Notes: generated by a model not told the origin, from the sequence alone. A stretch of 24,798 nucleotides of DNA from JAMIFN01 sp035906235 (GCA_035906235.1 JAMIFN010000126.1:1-24798), one strand, 5' to 3'; shown: positions 1 to 7,158, numbered from the stretch's first letter. Made by a program: numbers and translations.

Positions 1-200
1 CATCACTGTTGCGTGCCAACTCTCGGCTGATGGTGCTGGGCGAGCGTTTCATGAATGCGCCTATGGCTCGAATGCTATAGCCCTGCGCTTTCAAGCTCGC
101 TAGCGTGATGCGCTCTTCTGGTTGTAAGTGTTGATAAGTTGTTTCCATTTGTGCAATCTACTCCAGTTGATGAGTGTTGCACTTCAGGTTTGAATCCGCC
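1..200 (-). mobile_element. IS30-family insertion sequence, one end only (cut by the left edge)
   Basis: The stretch holds the 5' end of an IS30-type transposase gene followed by about 50 bases that look like the element's terminal region. The sequence at about 173-200 (GTGTTGCACTTCAGG followed by TTTGAATCCGCC) resembles IS30-family terminal inverted repeats as I remember them, and its distance from the transposase start fits that family. The exact end is uncertain because the partner repeat is outside the window, so no inverted-repeat comparison or target duplication can be made. The element lies just downstream of the B12 operon and transcribes in the same direction. Confidence 0.65.
2..148 (-). 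CDS. IS30-family transposase, N-terminal fragment (continues beyond left edge)
   Basis: Reading the minus strand from the ATG at 148-146 gives 49 codons without a stop up to the window edge. The protein opens METTYQHLQPEER and continues with LKAQGYSIRAIG and RSPSTISREL. That is the N-terminal helix-turn-helix of IS30-family DDE transposases (the family pattern is Y-QL-x-ER near the start, then a GRSPSTISREL-like recognition helix). This domain binds the terminal inverted repeats; the catalytic DDE core lies outside the window. Nothing visible is broken, but whether the full gene is intact cannot be judged here. Confidence 0.8.
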   Translation of the reverse strand, partial: METTYQHLQPEERITLASLKAQGYSIRAIGAFMKRSPSTISRELARNSD

Positions 201-287
201 CCGTTTAATCTATGACTGACTAGATAGTCATTTTGGTTGTAAGTTTAAAAGGAATTGAAGGCTTTGATGCCAAACAAACTTTAGGGT
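201..287. other. Spacer between the IS30 end and cobC, with a small palindrome
   Basis: This short A/T-richer gap contains a perfect 6-bp inverted repeat TGACTA-GA-TAGTCA at 217-230. It lies downstream of the cobC stop on the minus strand. It is too short and lacks a U-run, so it is not a convincing terminator. No gene is seen. Confidence 0.5.
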
Positions 288-890
288 TTATGAGGATGGT
301 TGGGCATATCGATCGTGGATATTTGGGCTGTCGATGGATAGCTGCAAGCAACTGCCGAGTGCTACCGGCATAGATGGCCATTCGCGGGCATGGGCAATGG
401 GGCGTGCGCCCTGTGTTGCGCAGTAGTGTAGGGCGCGGATGCTGCCGGCGTGGCAGATGACAGCAGCTTGTCCGATGCCTGTTTGCTGCAGTTCTTGGAC
501 GAAGTGCCGCAGGCGGGCGATGATTTCTTGCGTGCTTTCGCTGCCACCAAAGCGGTGCAGGCCAAAATTGGCCATCCAAGTATCAAAGGCGGTTTTGGGG
601 ATATCCTTCCAAGGGTAGCCTTCCCACTGGCCAAAATTCATCTCGACCAAACGGTTATCACTTTGCGGGGCCTTCAAATCAGGGCGCAGCTTGTGCAGCT
701 GGCGCGCGAGGGCGCTGCAACGCTGCAAGGGGGATGTGTAAAGCGGCAAGCCCTGGGGCAGCAGGCTGGCAGCGTGCTGCGCGGCGCTGAGCGTGCCGTC
801 TGGGTCTGCCGCTAAATCGCTGGCACCATAGCAAATGCCCTCGGGTGCTAGCACGCGGGCATGGCGTATCAGCCAAAGTTGCAAACTCAT
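288..890 (-). CDS. cobC: Alpha-ribazole phosphatase (histidine phosphatase superfamily), CobC
   Basis: This 200-residue protein belongs to the histidine phosphatase (phosphoglycerate mutase-like) family. The catalytic RHA motif is at residues 9-11 (phosphohistidine H10), the second active-site histidine is H147 in VICHAGS, and an acidic region EMNFGQWEG follows residue 82. In the B12 pathway CobC removes the phosphate from alpha-ribazole-5'-phosphate, or from adenosylcobalamin-5'-phosphate after CobS. Its start ATG overlaps the cobS stop by 4 bases (ATGA), so translation is probably coupled. It is the last gene of the operon before the IS30 element. The family has many substrate specificities, and the assignment rests mainly on this context. 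Confidence 0.88.
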   Translation of the reverse strand: MSLQLWLIRHARVLAPEGICYGASDLAADPDGTLSAAQHAASLLPQGLPLYTSPLQRCSALARQLHKLRPDLKAPQSDNRLVEMNFGQWEGYPWKDIPKTAFDTWMANFGLHRFGGSESTQEIIARLRHFVQELQQTGIGQAAVICHAGSIRALHYCATQGARPIAHAREWPSMPVALGSCLQLSIDSPNIHDRYAQPSS

Positions 891-1750
891 AAGTTGCCCC
901 CTTGCATGAATCGGGACAGTGCGTTGGGCAGATCAGGCGCGATCAGATGGCTGATTTGCGGCCAACACACCAAGCTGGCGTAGATCAGCAGCTCGCTTAT
1001 TTGCTGGCTGCAGCCCAAGGTGTCTCCGGTAAAGCCGCCTATACGGGCTTGGAACCATGCGCCCAGGCGCCAGGCACCCAGCAGCAGCAAGCCGATGGCG
1101 AGCAGCCAAGCCGGGCTGGGATTGGCACAGAGCGCAGCGACCAAAACCAGCAGCGGCCAGAGCAAGGCGGCTGCCAATTGCGCGGGGCTGATGGCATCGG
1201 CCAAGGGTTTGGATTTGGATGTGCCCAAATCGCCCACATGGGGCAGGGTAAACATCAGAAAAAGTGGTGCCAAACGGCTTTGTGTGTGCGCAAAAATCAG
1301 CGCCAGCGCTGCCAGCAAGGGGCTGCGTGCCAGCAGCAGCGCCAGCAGGCTGATTTTCAGCAGCAGCACCAAGACCAGCGCCAAAGTGCCGTAGCTGCCT
1401 ATGCGCGAGTCTTTCATGATTTCCAGTGCTTTGTCACGGCTGACATAGCCCCCCAAGGCATCAGCGGTATCGGCTAGACCGTCTTCATGAAAGCCGCCCG
1501 TCAGCCACACGCTGGCCGCTGTGGCCAGCGCCGCCGCTAGCAAAAAGGCCAACTGTTGGGCGGGCAGCAGCGGGGTGAGCATGAGTAAAACCCCAGCGGC
1601 AAAAACGCCCACCACCGTGCCCACTAAGGGGAAGTACACGCTGGCGGCGCGCAGCATGGCGGGGCTATAACCCACCCAAGCGGCCAGCCACCCCGGGATG
1701 GGGATGCGGGTGAAAAACTGCAGGGCGATGAGAAAGTGTTTGAGGGGCAT
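887..1750 (-). CDS. cobS: Adenosylcobinamide-GDP ribazoletransferase (cobalamin synthase), CobS
   Basis: The 287-residue membrane protein joins adenosylcobinamide-GDP to alpha-ribazole (phosphate), the final assembly step of B12, at the inner membrane. The N terminus carries the CobS hallmark FFTRIPIP at residues 12-19. The acidic metal-binding motif HEDGLADTADALGG follows near residues 88-101, and IMKDSRIGSYG near 110-120. The rest is several hydrophobic segments rich in Leu and Ala. Length is normal for the family. It overlaps cobC by 4 bases at its 3' end but is separated from cobT by 232 bases of palindromic repeats, the largest gap in the operon. Confidence 0.95.
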   Translation of the reverse strand: MPLKHFLIALQFFTRIPIPGWLAAWVGYSPAMLRAASVYFPLVGTVVGVFAAGVLLMLTPLLPAQQLAFLLAAALATAASVWLTGGFHEDGLADTADALGGYVSRDKALEIMKDSRIGSYGTLALVLVLLLKISLLALLLARSPLLAALALIFAHTQSRLAPLFLMFTLPHVGDLGTSKSKPLADAISPAQLAAALLWPLLVLVAALCANPSPAWLLAIGLLLLGAWRLGAWFQARIGGFTGDTLGCSQQISELLIYASLVCWPQISHLIAPDLPNALSRFMQGGNL

Positions 1751-1982
1751 GGTGGAAAGTTTGTATCCCCTCCCCCACTGGGGGAGGGTTAGGGTGGGGG
1801 CTTACAGGGGTTGAGCCTTGTCCTTAGTCTTAAGCCCCCTTCCCAGCCTTGCCCCAAAGGGGGAAAGGGGTTACGAGCCTAGATTCCCGCCTGCGCGGGA
1901 ATGAGGAATAGGCTTCAAAAGCTCTAGGATAAAGTGCTGCGGCGACGCCATGTGTCTGACTCCGGTCATGAAGCCCAAGCCA
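1751..1982. repeat. Intergenic mosaic of palindromic repeats between cobT and cobS
   Basis: Three palindromic blocks lie in 232 bases. A perfect 9-bp stem CCCTCCCCC-ACT-GGGGGAGGG spans 1768-1788, followed by TTAGGGTGGGGGC. A second, imperfect C-rich/G-rich block runs over about 1835-1870. The third is ATTCCC-N8-GGGAAT at 1883-1902, which fits the dRS3-type pattern known from Neisseria and also seen as REP-like elements in other proteobacteria. No convincing gene lies here. The first hairpin would be read in the cobT-cobS transcript and could slow transcription or protect RNA. Confidence 0.75.
1883..1902. repeat. dRS3-like palindromic repeat ATTCCC-N8-GGGAAT
   Basis: The 20-base unit is ATTCCCGCCTGCGCGGGAAT. 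It has the two 6-base arms and the 8-base core that define Neisseria dRS3 units, and it also resembles the 'SRAGGN'-encoding dispersed repeats common in other beta- and gammaproteobacteria. It is non-coding here, about 100 bases upstream of the end of cobT-side sequence. Only one copy is in the window, so membership in a repeat family is from knowledge, not from counting. Confidence 0.55.
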
Positions 1983-3017
1983 TCAGGTTTTTTGCGCAAT
2001 GCCCGCACTTTCAAAACTGGCCATCTCGCGCAGGATGGCGCAGGCCGATACCAAAAGCGGCCAGGCCAGTGCCGCACCCGAGCCTTCGCCCAAGCGCAGC
2101 CCCAGCTGCAAGAGCGGCGCGGCGTCCAAGTGTTCCAGCATCAGGGCGTGACCGCGTTCGCCCGAGCAGTGGGCAAAGACGCAGCGGCCCAGCACCGCAG
2201 GCTGCAGCTTGGCTGCCACCAGCACGGCGCTGGTGGTGATAAAGCCATCGACCACGATGACGCGGTTTTGCGCCGCCGCCGCCAGCACACTGCCGACCAT
2301 GGTGGCAATTTCCAGGCCACCAAAAGCGGCCAAGGCCTCGAGTGGCGCAGTCGCGTTGGCGTGGCGGTCTAGCACCTGCTGCAAGATGGCGGCCTTACGC
2401 CCTATGGCATCGGCATCTAGCCCTGTGCCCGCGCCCGTGCAGTCGGTAATGGGCAGGCCACACAAACGCGCCATCAAGAGCGAGGCGGCTGAGGTATTGC
2501 CTATGCCCATCTCGCCCAAAATCAGGGCGTTGCCGGGCAACTCGCGCAGCAAGGCCGCGCCATTGTCCAGCGCCAGCTGGCATTGCTCGGCGCTCATGGC
2601 GGGCCCATGCAGGCTGTCGCCGCTGCCATGCGCGACCTTGTAATCGAGCAGGCAAAAGTGCGAAGCAAAATCGCGCTGCACGCCGCAGTCCACCACTTGC
2701 AGCGCCAGCTCGTGTTGCCTAGCCAGCACATTAATGGCGGCGCCACCTGCTAAAAAGTTCTGCACCATCTGCCAGGTGACATCGCTGGGGTAGGCCGAGA
2801 CCCCGTGCGCAGCCAGGCCGTGATCGGCGGCATAGACCAAAATTTGTGCGTCCTGCAGTTCAGGCGTGGCACTACCCAAAATCAGGCCCAAGCGCAGGGC
2901 GAGGTTTTCTAGCAAGCCCAGCGAGCCTAAGGGTTTGGTTTTGTGGTCCAGCAGCGATTGCAGCTGCGCTTGCAAGGCGGGCGCGTGGATGGGGGCGATA
3001 TGGGGGATGGGGTACAT
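1983..3017 (-). CDS. cobT: Nicotinate-nucleotide-dimethylbenzimidazole phosphoribosyltransferase, CobT
   Basis: The 344-residue enzyme transfers phosphoribose from nicotinate mononucleotide to DMB to give alpha-ribazole-5'-phosphate, the activated lower base that CobS attaches. Visible family motifs are KTKPLGSLG near residues 27-35, VYAADHG, GEMGIGNTSAAS near the middle, and LRLGEGSGAAL near residue 310, which contains the catalytic glutamate (E317 in the Salmonella enzyme). Length is normal. The start ATG at 3017 begins MYPIPHIAPIHAP. It follows cobD with an 83-base gap that carries a dispersed repeat. BluB, in the same operon, supplies the DMB substrate. Confidence 0.96.
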   Translation of the reverse strand: MYPIPHIAPIHAPALQAQLQSLLDHKTKPLGSLGLLENLALRLGLILGSATPELQDAQILVYAADHGLAAHGVSAYPSDVTWQMVQNFLAGGAAINVLARQHELALQVVDCGVQRDFASHFCLLDYKVAHGSGDSLHGPAMSAEQCQLALDNGAALLRELPGNALILGEMGIGNTSAASLLMARLCGLPITDCTGAGTGLDADAIGRKAAILQQVLDRHANATAPLEALAAFGGLEIATMVGSVLAAAAQNRVIVVDGFITTSAVLVAAKLQPAVLGRCVFAHCSGERGHALMLEHLDAAPLLQLGLRLGEGSGAALAWPLLVSACAILREMASFESAGIAQKT

Positions 3018-3100
3018 GGTGTTTTTGGGGGTTAAATATCTGTTTTAAGCCGTAAAACCTGCCTGAGCAGCTATAAATAAAGGAGTTTTTTTGCAAGGCT
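3018..3100 (-). repeat. Intergenic gap with dispersed repeat, copy A (core 3051-3074)
   Basis: The gap between cobD and cobT contains a 24-base core (CGTAAAACCTGCC then TGAGCAGCTAT on the plus strand, 3051-3074). This core is identical base for base to 4476-4499 inside cbiB. Both copies also share nearby GTTTTTGG/GTGTTTTT sequence. Related, more diverged copies lie at 9962-9983, 14291-14326 and 18100-18134. The repeat probably moved into the operon as a small dispersed element. Confidence 0.75.
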
Positions 3101-4156
3101 TTAACTTCTGACCGTGCATTGCAGCCAGGCGTTTTTCAGGGCGCTGTGCGCCACGGGCGGCAGCGCCGCCATGCGCACCCGTCCAGGCAGGCCGAAAGAG
3201 GCGCAGTCGCGCAGCTTCACGCCCTGGGCGCGCAGTTGCGCCAGCAGATTATTCAAATCTTTGACGGGCAGGCTGGCGGTGTAGAAATTGGCGATGCCAG
3301 CTTGCACTTGCCAGCCCAGTTTGTCTTGACACAAGGCGATTTGCTCGGCCTTCCATTGCCGTAGCAGGGGCAGGCTTTGCGCCAGCCAGCTTTGTGCTTC
3401 GGGCTGCACCCAAGCGTGCAGCATGGCCACGCCATGCGCACCCAAGGGCCAGCTGGCGGCCATGGCGTTCAGGCGTTTAACCTGCGCGCCCGCGTGCTGC
3501 GGGGCGATGCAAAATGCGCCGCGTACCCCCGTCATGCCCAAGGCTTTATTAGGGCTGTAGAGGCGCCAGATTTTGTCATGCAAGATGCGCGTCAGCAGGC
3601 TTTCGCCTTCCAGACGCAAAGGCTCATAAGCGCAATCGAGCACGCGGATTTGTTGAATCTGCGGGCGGTCAAACCATTCCAGCAAATCGGGTTGTAGCTG
3701 CCCTAGCGGGCTGCTGGGTTCGCACCACCACACCAGTTTGGCGGCGTCGGCGTCGCTCGTGGCTTGCAAGCCCATGATTTGTGCAGCGCGGGCGTAGTCG
3801 CCGTAATGGTGTGCGGGCAGCCAGACTTTGGCGCTGCCGGCCTGAGCAGCTGTGCTGTGTGCGGCCAAGGCGCTGAGGCGAAAAATCAACTCTGAACTGC
3901 TGGCACCGATGACGATGCGCCAATCGTCCACTTGGTAAAAATCGGCCAAGGCGCGGCGCAGTTGCGTGTAGTGCGGGTCGGGGTAGTGGCCGCAGTCGGC
4001 AGCTTGCACTGCTGCTGTGGCGCTGGGGCAGGGGCCGGCGGCGTTTTGGTTGCTGGAAAAATCGTAGGCTGGCACCCCCAGTGCGTCGGGGCCGCCGTGG
4101 GTGGGCTCGTGGTGGTGGTGGTGGTGGTGGTGGTGGGGGGGCTGGGTTGGCTGCAT
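3101..4156 (-). CDS. cobD: Threonine-phosphate decarboxylase-type PLP enzyme, CobD (CobC in the Pseudomonas nomenclature)
   Basis: This 351-residue fold-type I aminotransferase-like protein should decarboxylate L-threonine-3-phosphate to aminopropanol phosphate, the linker that CbiB attaches to the corrin ring. YDFSSNQNAAGP (residues 31-42) is the usual 'DFSxNxNP-G' opening. SPNKALGMTGVRGAF (201-215) contains the PLP lysine K204, and the C-terminal end carries RVRMAALPP. The N terminus is odd: residues 8-16 are nine consecutive histidines encoded by a (GTG)9 repeat (plus-strand reading). The start at 4156 is favoured because CAGGGA lies a few bases upstream and no other in-frame ATG occurs before residue 128. 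It sits 37 bases after cbiB, its pathway partner. Confidence 0.92.
   Translation of the reverse strand: MQPTQPPHHHHHHHHHEPTHGGPDALGVPAYDFSSNQNAAGPCPSATAAVQAADCGHYPDPHYTQLRRALADFYQVDDWRIVIGASSSELIFRLSALAAHSTAAQAGSAKVWLPAHHYGDYARAAQIMGLQATSDADAAKLVWWCEPSSPLGQLQPDLLEWFDRPQIQQIRVLDCAYEPLRLEGESLLTRILHDKIWRLYSPNKALGMTGVRGAFCIAPQHAGAQVKRLNAMAASWPLGAHGVAMLHAWVQPEAQSWLAQSLPLLRQWKAEQIALCQDKLGWQVQAGIANFYTASLPVKDLNNLLAQLRAQGVKLRDCASFGLPGRVRMAALPPVAHSALKNAWLQCTVRS
4109..4135. repeat. (GTG)9 trinucleotide microsatellite encoding a His9 run in CobD
   Basis: Nine uninterrupted GTG units on the plus strand read as nine CAC histidine codons on the minus strand, residues 8-16 of CobD. A G-run follows immediately (two CCC proline codons). 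Because the unit is 3 bases, slippage would change the number of histidines without breaking the frame. Confidence 0.9.
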
Positions 4157-4193
4157 GTTTTTCCCTGTGGTTTTTTGTGGAGCGAAGGCGCTG

Positions 4194-5246
4194 TCAAGTG
4201 TAGAAAAAACCGCGCTCGACTGCGAGCAAAAACACGCCAGCGGCTGCCAATAGCCAGATGATATTCAGCCAAGTGTGGCGGCATAGACGCAGCGCCGCAC
4301 GCACATGGGGCGCTTGTGGCAGATCGCCCTGTGGGTTGAGCTGATACACATCTGCTTTGCCCAAGCGCAGTTGCAGCAGCAGCGCCATGGCCGCCATAGG
4401 CCAGCCGCTATTGGGGGAAGGGGTTTTGCCAGCTTCTAGACCTAGGTTTTTAAGGGTGTTTTTGGTGTTTTTCCGCGTAAAACCTGCCTGAGCAGCTATC
4501 AAAAACAATGCAGCCGTTAAGCGTGCGGGCAGCCAAGAAAGGGCGTCATCGGTGCGGGCGGCAAAGCGCCCGGCATCGGTCCAGTTGCGTCCGTGGCGGG
4601 CACCGATATAGCCCCAGCTGGCATCCGCCGTGTTGGCATAGCGATAGAGTGCGGCCGCTGGCAGGCCACCTATACAAAACCAAAACAGCGGCGCGATGAA
4701 GGAATCGTTGAAGTTCTCGGCCAAGGTTTCGATGGCGGCTTCACGCACTTGCGCCTCGCTCAAAGCGCTGGTGTCGCGGCTGACCAAATAGGCCAGGCGC
4801 GCGCGACCTGCAGCCAAAGATTGCGCCAACGCCGACTCCACCGCCTGCACTTCAGCGGCCAACATACGCCAAGCAAACAGGGGCTTGAGCGCCAGCGCCA
4901 GCAGCGGCGCAGCCAGCCACAGACCATAGCGCTGCACTAGCCAAACGCAGGCCATTTGCAGCAAAACGGCCAGCAGCAGCACCGCAGCGGCACCGCCTGC
5001 CCAATACCAGGCCCCGAGGCGGCGCAGGCGCTGGGGAGATACGGCATCGGCATCGGCATCGGGGCTTATCGATTCAGCCACAGGCACAAAGCGCGGCGCC
5101 GCCCAGTTCAGGTAATTGCCCATGGCCACTACGGGGTGGATGCGCGTGGGCGGCTCGCCAAACAAGCGGTCTATCAGCAAAGCCCATAGCAGGCTGCCCA
5201 CTAGCAAACTAGCGGGTAAAAAGAGCAAGCTCATCCCCGGTGGCAT
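4194..5246 (-). CDS. cbiB: Adenosylcobinamide-phosphate synthase, CbiB (CobD in the Pseudomonas nomenclature)
   Basis: The 350-residue inner-membrane protein couples adenosylcobyric acid to aminopropanol phosphate. Hallmarks are LIDRLFGEPPTRIHPVVAMG near residues 24-43, YLVSRDTSALSE, ETLAENFNDSFIAPLFW, ADASWGYIGARHGRNWTDAGR and SPNSGWPMAAMA, plus several hydrophobic segments. A dispersed repeat (4476-4499) lies in frame between the last two motifs, giving the local sequence IAAQAGFTRKNTKNTLK, in what is normally a variable loop. The short run DADADA comes from a GGCATC tandem repeat near 5042-5060. The start at 5246 is 5 bases after bluB; an internal ATG at 5234 (MSLLFLPAS) is also possible. 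Confidence 0.94.
   Translation of the reverse strand: MPPGMSLLFLPASLLVGSLLWALLIDRLFGEPPTRIHPVVAMGNYLNWAAPRFVPVAESISPDADADAVSPQRLRRLGAWYWAGGAAAVLLLAVLLQMACVWLVQRYGLWLAAPLLALALKPLFAWRMLAAEVQAVESALAQSLAAGRARLAYLVSRDTSALSEAQVREAAIETLAENFNDSFIAPLFWFCIGGLPAAALYRYANTADASWGYIGARHGRNWTDAGRFAARTDDALSWLPARLTAALFLIAAQAGFTRKNTKNTLKNLGLEAGKTPSPNSGWPMAAMALLLQLRLGKADVYQLNPQGDLPQAPHVRAALRLCRHTWLNIIWLLAAAGVFLLAVERGFFYT
4476..4499 (-). repeat. Dispersed repeat, copy B, inside cbiB coding sequence
   Basis: This 24-base core is identical to the intergenic copy at 3051-3074. On the coding strand it reads ATAGCTGCTCAGGCAG and then GTTTTACG, which encodes IAAQAGFT in CbiB. The adjacent coding sequence (AAAAACACCAAAAACACC) also resembles the flank of copy A. 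The frame is kept open through the repeat. Confidence 0.8.
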
Positions 5247-5251
5247 GGCGC

Positions 5252-5959
5252 TTACGGCGGCGGGTGGGTGGGCGCGGCAGCTGGCGCAGCCGCCAGCAAG
5301 CTGCTGGCCTGCCCCCAGGCATCGTCAAACAGCACATCAGCCAGGGGCATGCGGCTGGCCCAGCGGGTTTGTTGCAGCATGGGTTCTTCGTAAAAAGCGG
5401 GTACGGGGCCTATGCACAGCAGCGCCAGGGGTTGCGCGTCCTCGGGCAAATTCAGCACTTTGGCCAATTCCACAGGGTCAAAAATCGACACCCAGCCCAG
5501 CCCCAGCCCTTCGGCACGCGCGGCCAGCCACAGGTTTTGCAGGGCGCAGCCTATCGACGCAATATCCATATAGGGCATGGTGCGGCGGCCAAAAATATGC
5601 TGCTCGCGCTGCGGCATCAGGCAGCAGGCAATCAGCTCGGCGCAATCGCGGATGCCTTCCACTTTTAAACGCAAAAACTCGGCCTTGCGTTCGCCCAAAG
5701 CCTCGGCCGTGGCCTGCTGCTCTTGGGTCACCACTTGCACCAGCGCCTCGCGCTGCGCGGCTTGGGTGATGCGCAAAAAACGCCAAGGCTGCATAAAGCC
5801 CACGCTAGGCCCCATGTGCGCGGCTTGCAAAATCCGCAGCAGGGTGGCGGGCGGCACGCTGGCGCCTGGGCTGAAGTGGCGCATATCGCGGCGCTCACGA
5901 ATGGCTTTGTACAGCGCTTCGCGCTCGGCTAGGCTGTAGGCGTGGGGGCGGTCTTGCAT
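5252..5959 (-). CDS. bluB: 5,6-Dimethylbenzimidazole synthase, BluB
   Basis: The 235-residue protein is a nitroreductase-fold enzyme that cannibalises its own reduced FMN with oxygen to make DMB, the lower base of B12. BluB features are AIRERRDMRHFSPG at about residues 19-32, the FMN-pocket segment AAHMGPSVGFMQPWRF near 47-62, and GLGLGWVSIFDP near 152-163. The last 20 residues form an Ala/Pro-rich tail (AAAPAAAPTHPPP) not needed for the fold. It lies between cobO and cbiB with gaps of 10 and 5 bases. Its presence says the organism can make its own lower base aerobically, for the benefit of CobT further down. Confidence 0.95.
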   Translation of the reverse strand: MQDRPHAYSLAEREALYKAIRERRDMRHFSPGASVPPATLLRILQAAHMGPSVGFMQPWRFLRITQAAQREALVQVVTQEQQATAEALGERKAEFLRLKVEGIRDCAELIACCLMPQREQHIFGRRTMPYMDIASIGCALQNLWLAARAEGLGLGWVSIFDPVELAKVLNLPEDAQPLALLCIGPVPAFYEEPMLQQTRWASRMPLADVLFDDAWGQASSLLAAAPAAAPTHPPP

Positions 5960-5969
5960 GGCAATAGCA

Positions 5970-6545
5970 TCAGTTTTCTATGCCGCGCTGCGCGATCACG
6001 CCCTGTTGGTAGGCGTGCTTGATGAGTTGGCTGTCGCTGGCGGTATCGGCCAAGTCTAACAAGGCGGGCGGGCAATAGCGCCCGGTGATGATGACATTGC
6101 AGTCGCTGGAGCGATTTTTGAGCGCCGCCAACACCTCGCCCTCATCGAGCCAGCCAAAGTGCAGGGGCAGGGTCAGCTCATCGAGCACCAGCAAAAAATA
6201 TGCGCCACTGGCTAGCGCGGCTTGGCTGATTTTCCAGCCATCTTGCGCCTTGCGGCGGCTGCCTTCGGGGTCTTGCCCGCGCATGCTGCAACCATCGCCC
6301 AAGCCCAGCACATCTATGCCAATATCGCGCAGCACTTGGCGCTCGCCATAGGGAAAGTGGTCGTCTTTGATGAATTGGTGAATACCGACCTTTTTGCCAT
6401 GCTGGGCGCGGTGACCAAAGGCACGCAGCGCCGCACCATAGGCAGCGGTGCTTTTGCCCTTGGCCATGCCCGTGTGGACGAGCAAACGCCCTTGCGCGAG
6501 TTGGGGTTCAAAGTGTTCGAGTTTGCCCAGTGCAGGATTGCCCAT
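5970..6545 (-). CDS. cobO: Cob(I)alamin/corrinoid adenosyltransferase, CobA/CobO/BtuR family, second of a tandem pair
   Basis: The 191-residue P-loop protein transfers the adenosyl group from ATP to Co(I) corrinoids. The Walker A is HTGMAKGKST (G26-T33), with Met-Ala where most family members have Asn/Asp-Gly (GNGKGK). Other family marks are LGLGDGCSM, LVLDELTLPLHFGWL, IITGRYCPPALLDLAD and the C-terminal end QRGIEN. It lies 20 bases downstream of a clearly homologous gene (6566-7147). The two are diverged by eye over their whole length, so this is not a recent duplication. The altered P-loop raises the possibility that the two copies prefer different corrinoids. Confidence 0.92.
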   Translation of the reverse strand: MGNPALGKLEHFEPQLAQGRLLVHTGMAKGKSTAAYGAALRAFGHRAQHGKKVGIHQFIKDDHFPYGERQVLRDIGIDVLGLGDGCSMRGQDPEGSRRKAQDGWKISQAALASGAYFLLVLDELTLPLHFGWLDEGEVLAALKNRSSDCNVIITGRYCPPALLDLADTASDSQLIKHAYQQGVIAQRGIEN

Positions 6546-6565
6546 AAATGTGCTTGGCCTTTTTC

Positions 6566-7147
6566 TTAGTCTTCAATGCCGCGCTGGGCGGGGATGCCGG
6601 CTTTGAAGGCGTGTTTAAGCAGCGTCATCTCGGTCACGGTGTCGGCAATATCAATGATCTCTTGCGGACAGCGGCGCCCCGTCAGCACCACGGTGCAGTC
6701 TGTGGGGCGGGCGGTCAGGGTATCGAGCACATCTTGTAGGGGCAACCAGCCGTAGATCAGCGGGTAGGTGATTTCGTCGAGCGTCACCATAAAAAATTCG
6801 CCGCTCATGATGTCGGCCTTGGCCTTTTCCCAGCCACTGCGTGCCAGCTCGGCGCTGTTGTCCAAGTCTTTGCTTTTCCAGCTAAAACCATCACCTAAGC
6901 CTTCTATTTCCAGTCCGAGGGTTTCAAAGGCGCGGTGCTCGCCAAAGCGGGCGCTGGGCACTTTCATGAACTGAAACACCTTGACTTTTTTGCCGTGGTG
7001 ATGCGTGCGCCCAAACGCGCGCACTGCCAAACCAAAAGCAGCGGTGCTTTTGCCCTTGCCATCACCCGTATTCACCATGATGAGGCCACGGCGCTCGCCT
7101 GTGGGTTTTTCGTAGCGCGCTTCGGTCGGGGCTGCTTCGATTTGCAT
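6566..7147 (-). CDS. cobO: Cob(I)alamin/corrinoid adenosyltransferase, CobA/CobO/BtuR family, first of a tandem pair
   Basis: This is a 193-residue member of the CobA/CobO/BtuR adenosyltransferase family with a canonical Walker A, TGDGKGKST (residues 27-35). It also has GLGDGFSW, VTLDEITYPLIYGWL, VLTGRRCPQEIIDIAD and the C-terminal end PAQRGIED. I chose the ATG at 7147 because AGGAG lies 7 bases upstream (7154-7158). A longer frame exists from 7261, but it would overlap btuD and adds a non-conserved, low-complexity N terminus. It is 55 bases from btuD and 20 bases before the second copy. This copy looks like the standard enzyme of the family. Confidence 0.93.
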   Translation of the reverse strand: MQIEAAPTEARYEKPTGERRGLIMVNTGDGKGKSTAAFGLAVRAFGRTHHHGKKVKVFQFMKVPSARFGEHRAFETLGLEIEGLGDGFSWKSKDLDNSAELARSGWEKAKADIMSGEFFMVTLDEITYPLIYGWLPLQDVLDTLTARPTDCTVVLTGRRCPQEIIDIADTVTEMTLLKHAFKAGIPAQRGIED

Positions 7148-7153
7148 GACTTT

Positions 7154-7158
7154 CTCCT
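7154..7158 (-). promoter_or_regulatory. Ribosome binding site that sets the start of the first cobO
   Basis: On the minus strand AGGAG lies 6-10 bases before the ATG at 7147. It is one of the clearest Shine-Dalgarno sequences in the operon and decides against the longer frame starting at 7261. Confidence 0.7.

Noticed and set aside
3839..3853. Another copy of the dispersed repeat inside cobD (GGCCTGAGCAGCTG)
   Set aside because: The match covers only about a dozen bases and reads as common Ala/Gln codons; the AAAACCTGC part and the tail are missing.
4109..4135. The GTG repeat as a CRISPR-like or phase-variation tract
   Set aside because: There are no spacers, and a 3-base unit inside a coding frame cannot switch the gene on and off by frameshift.
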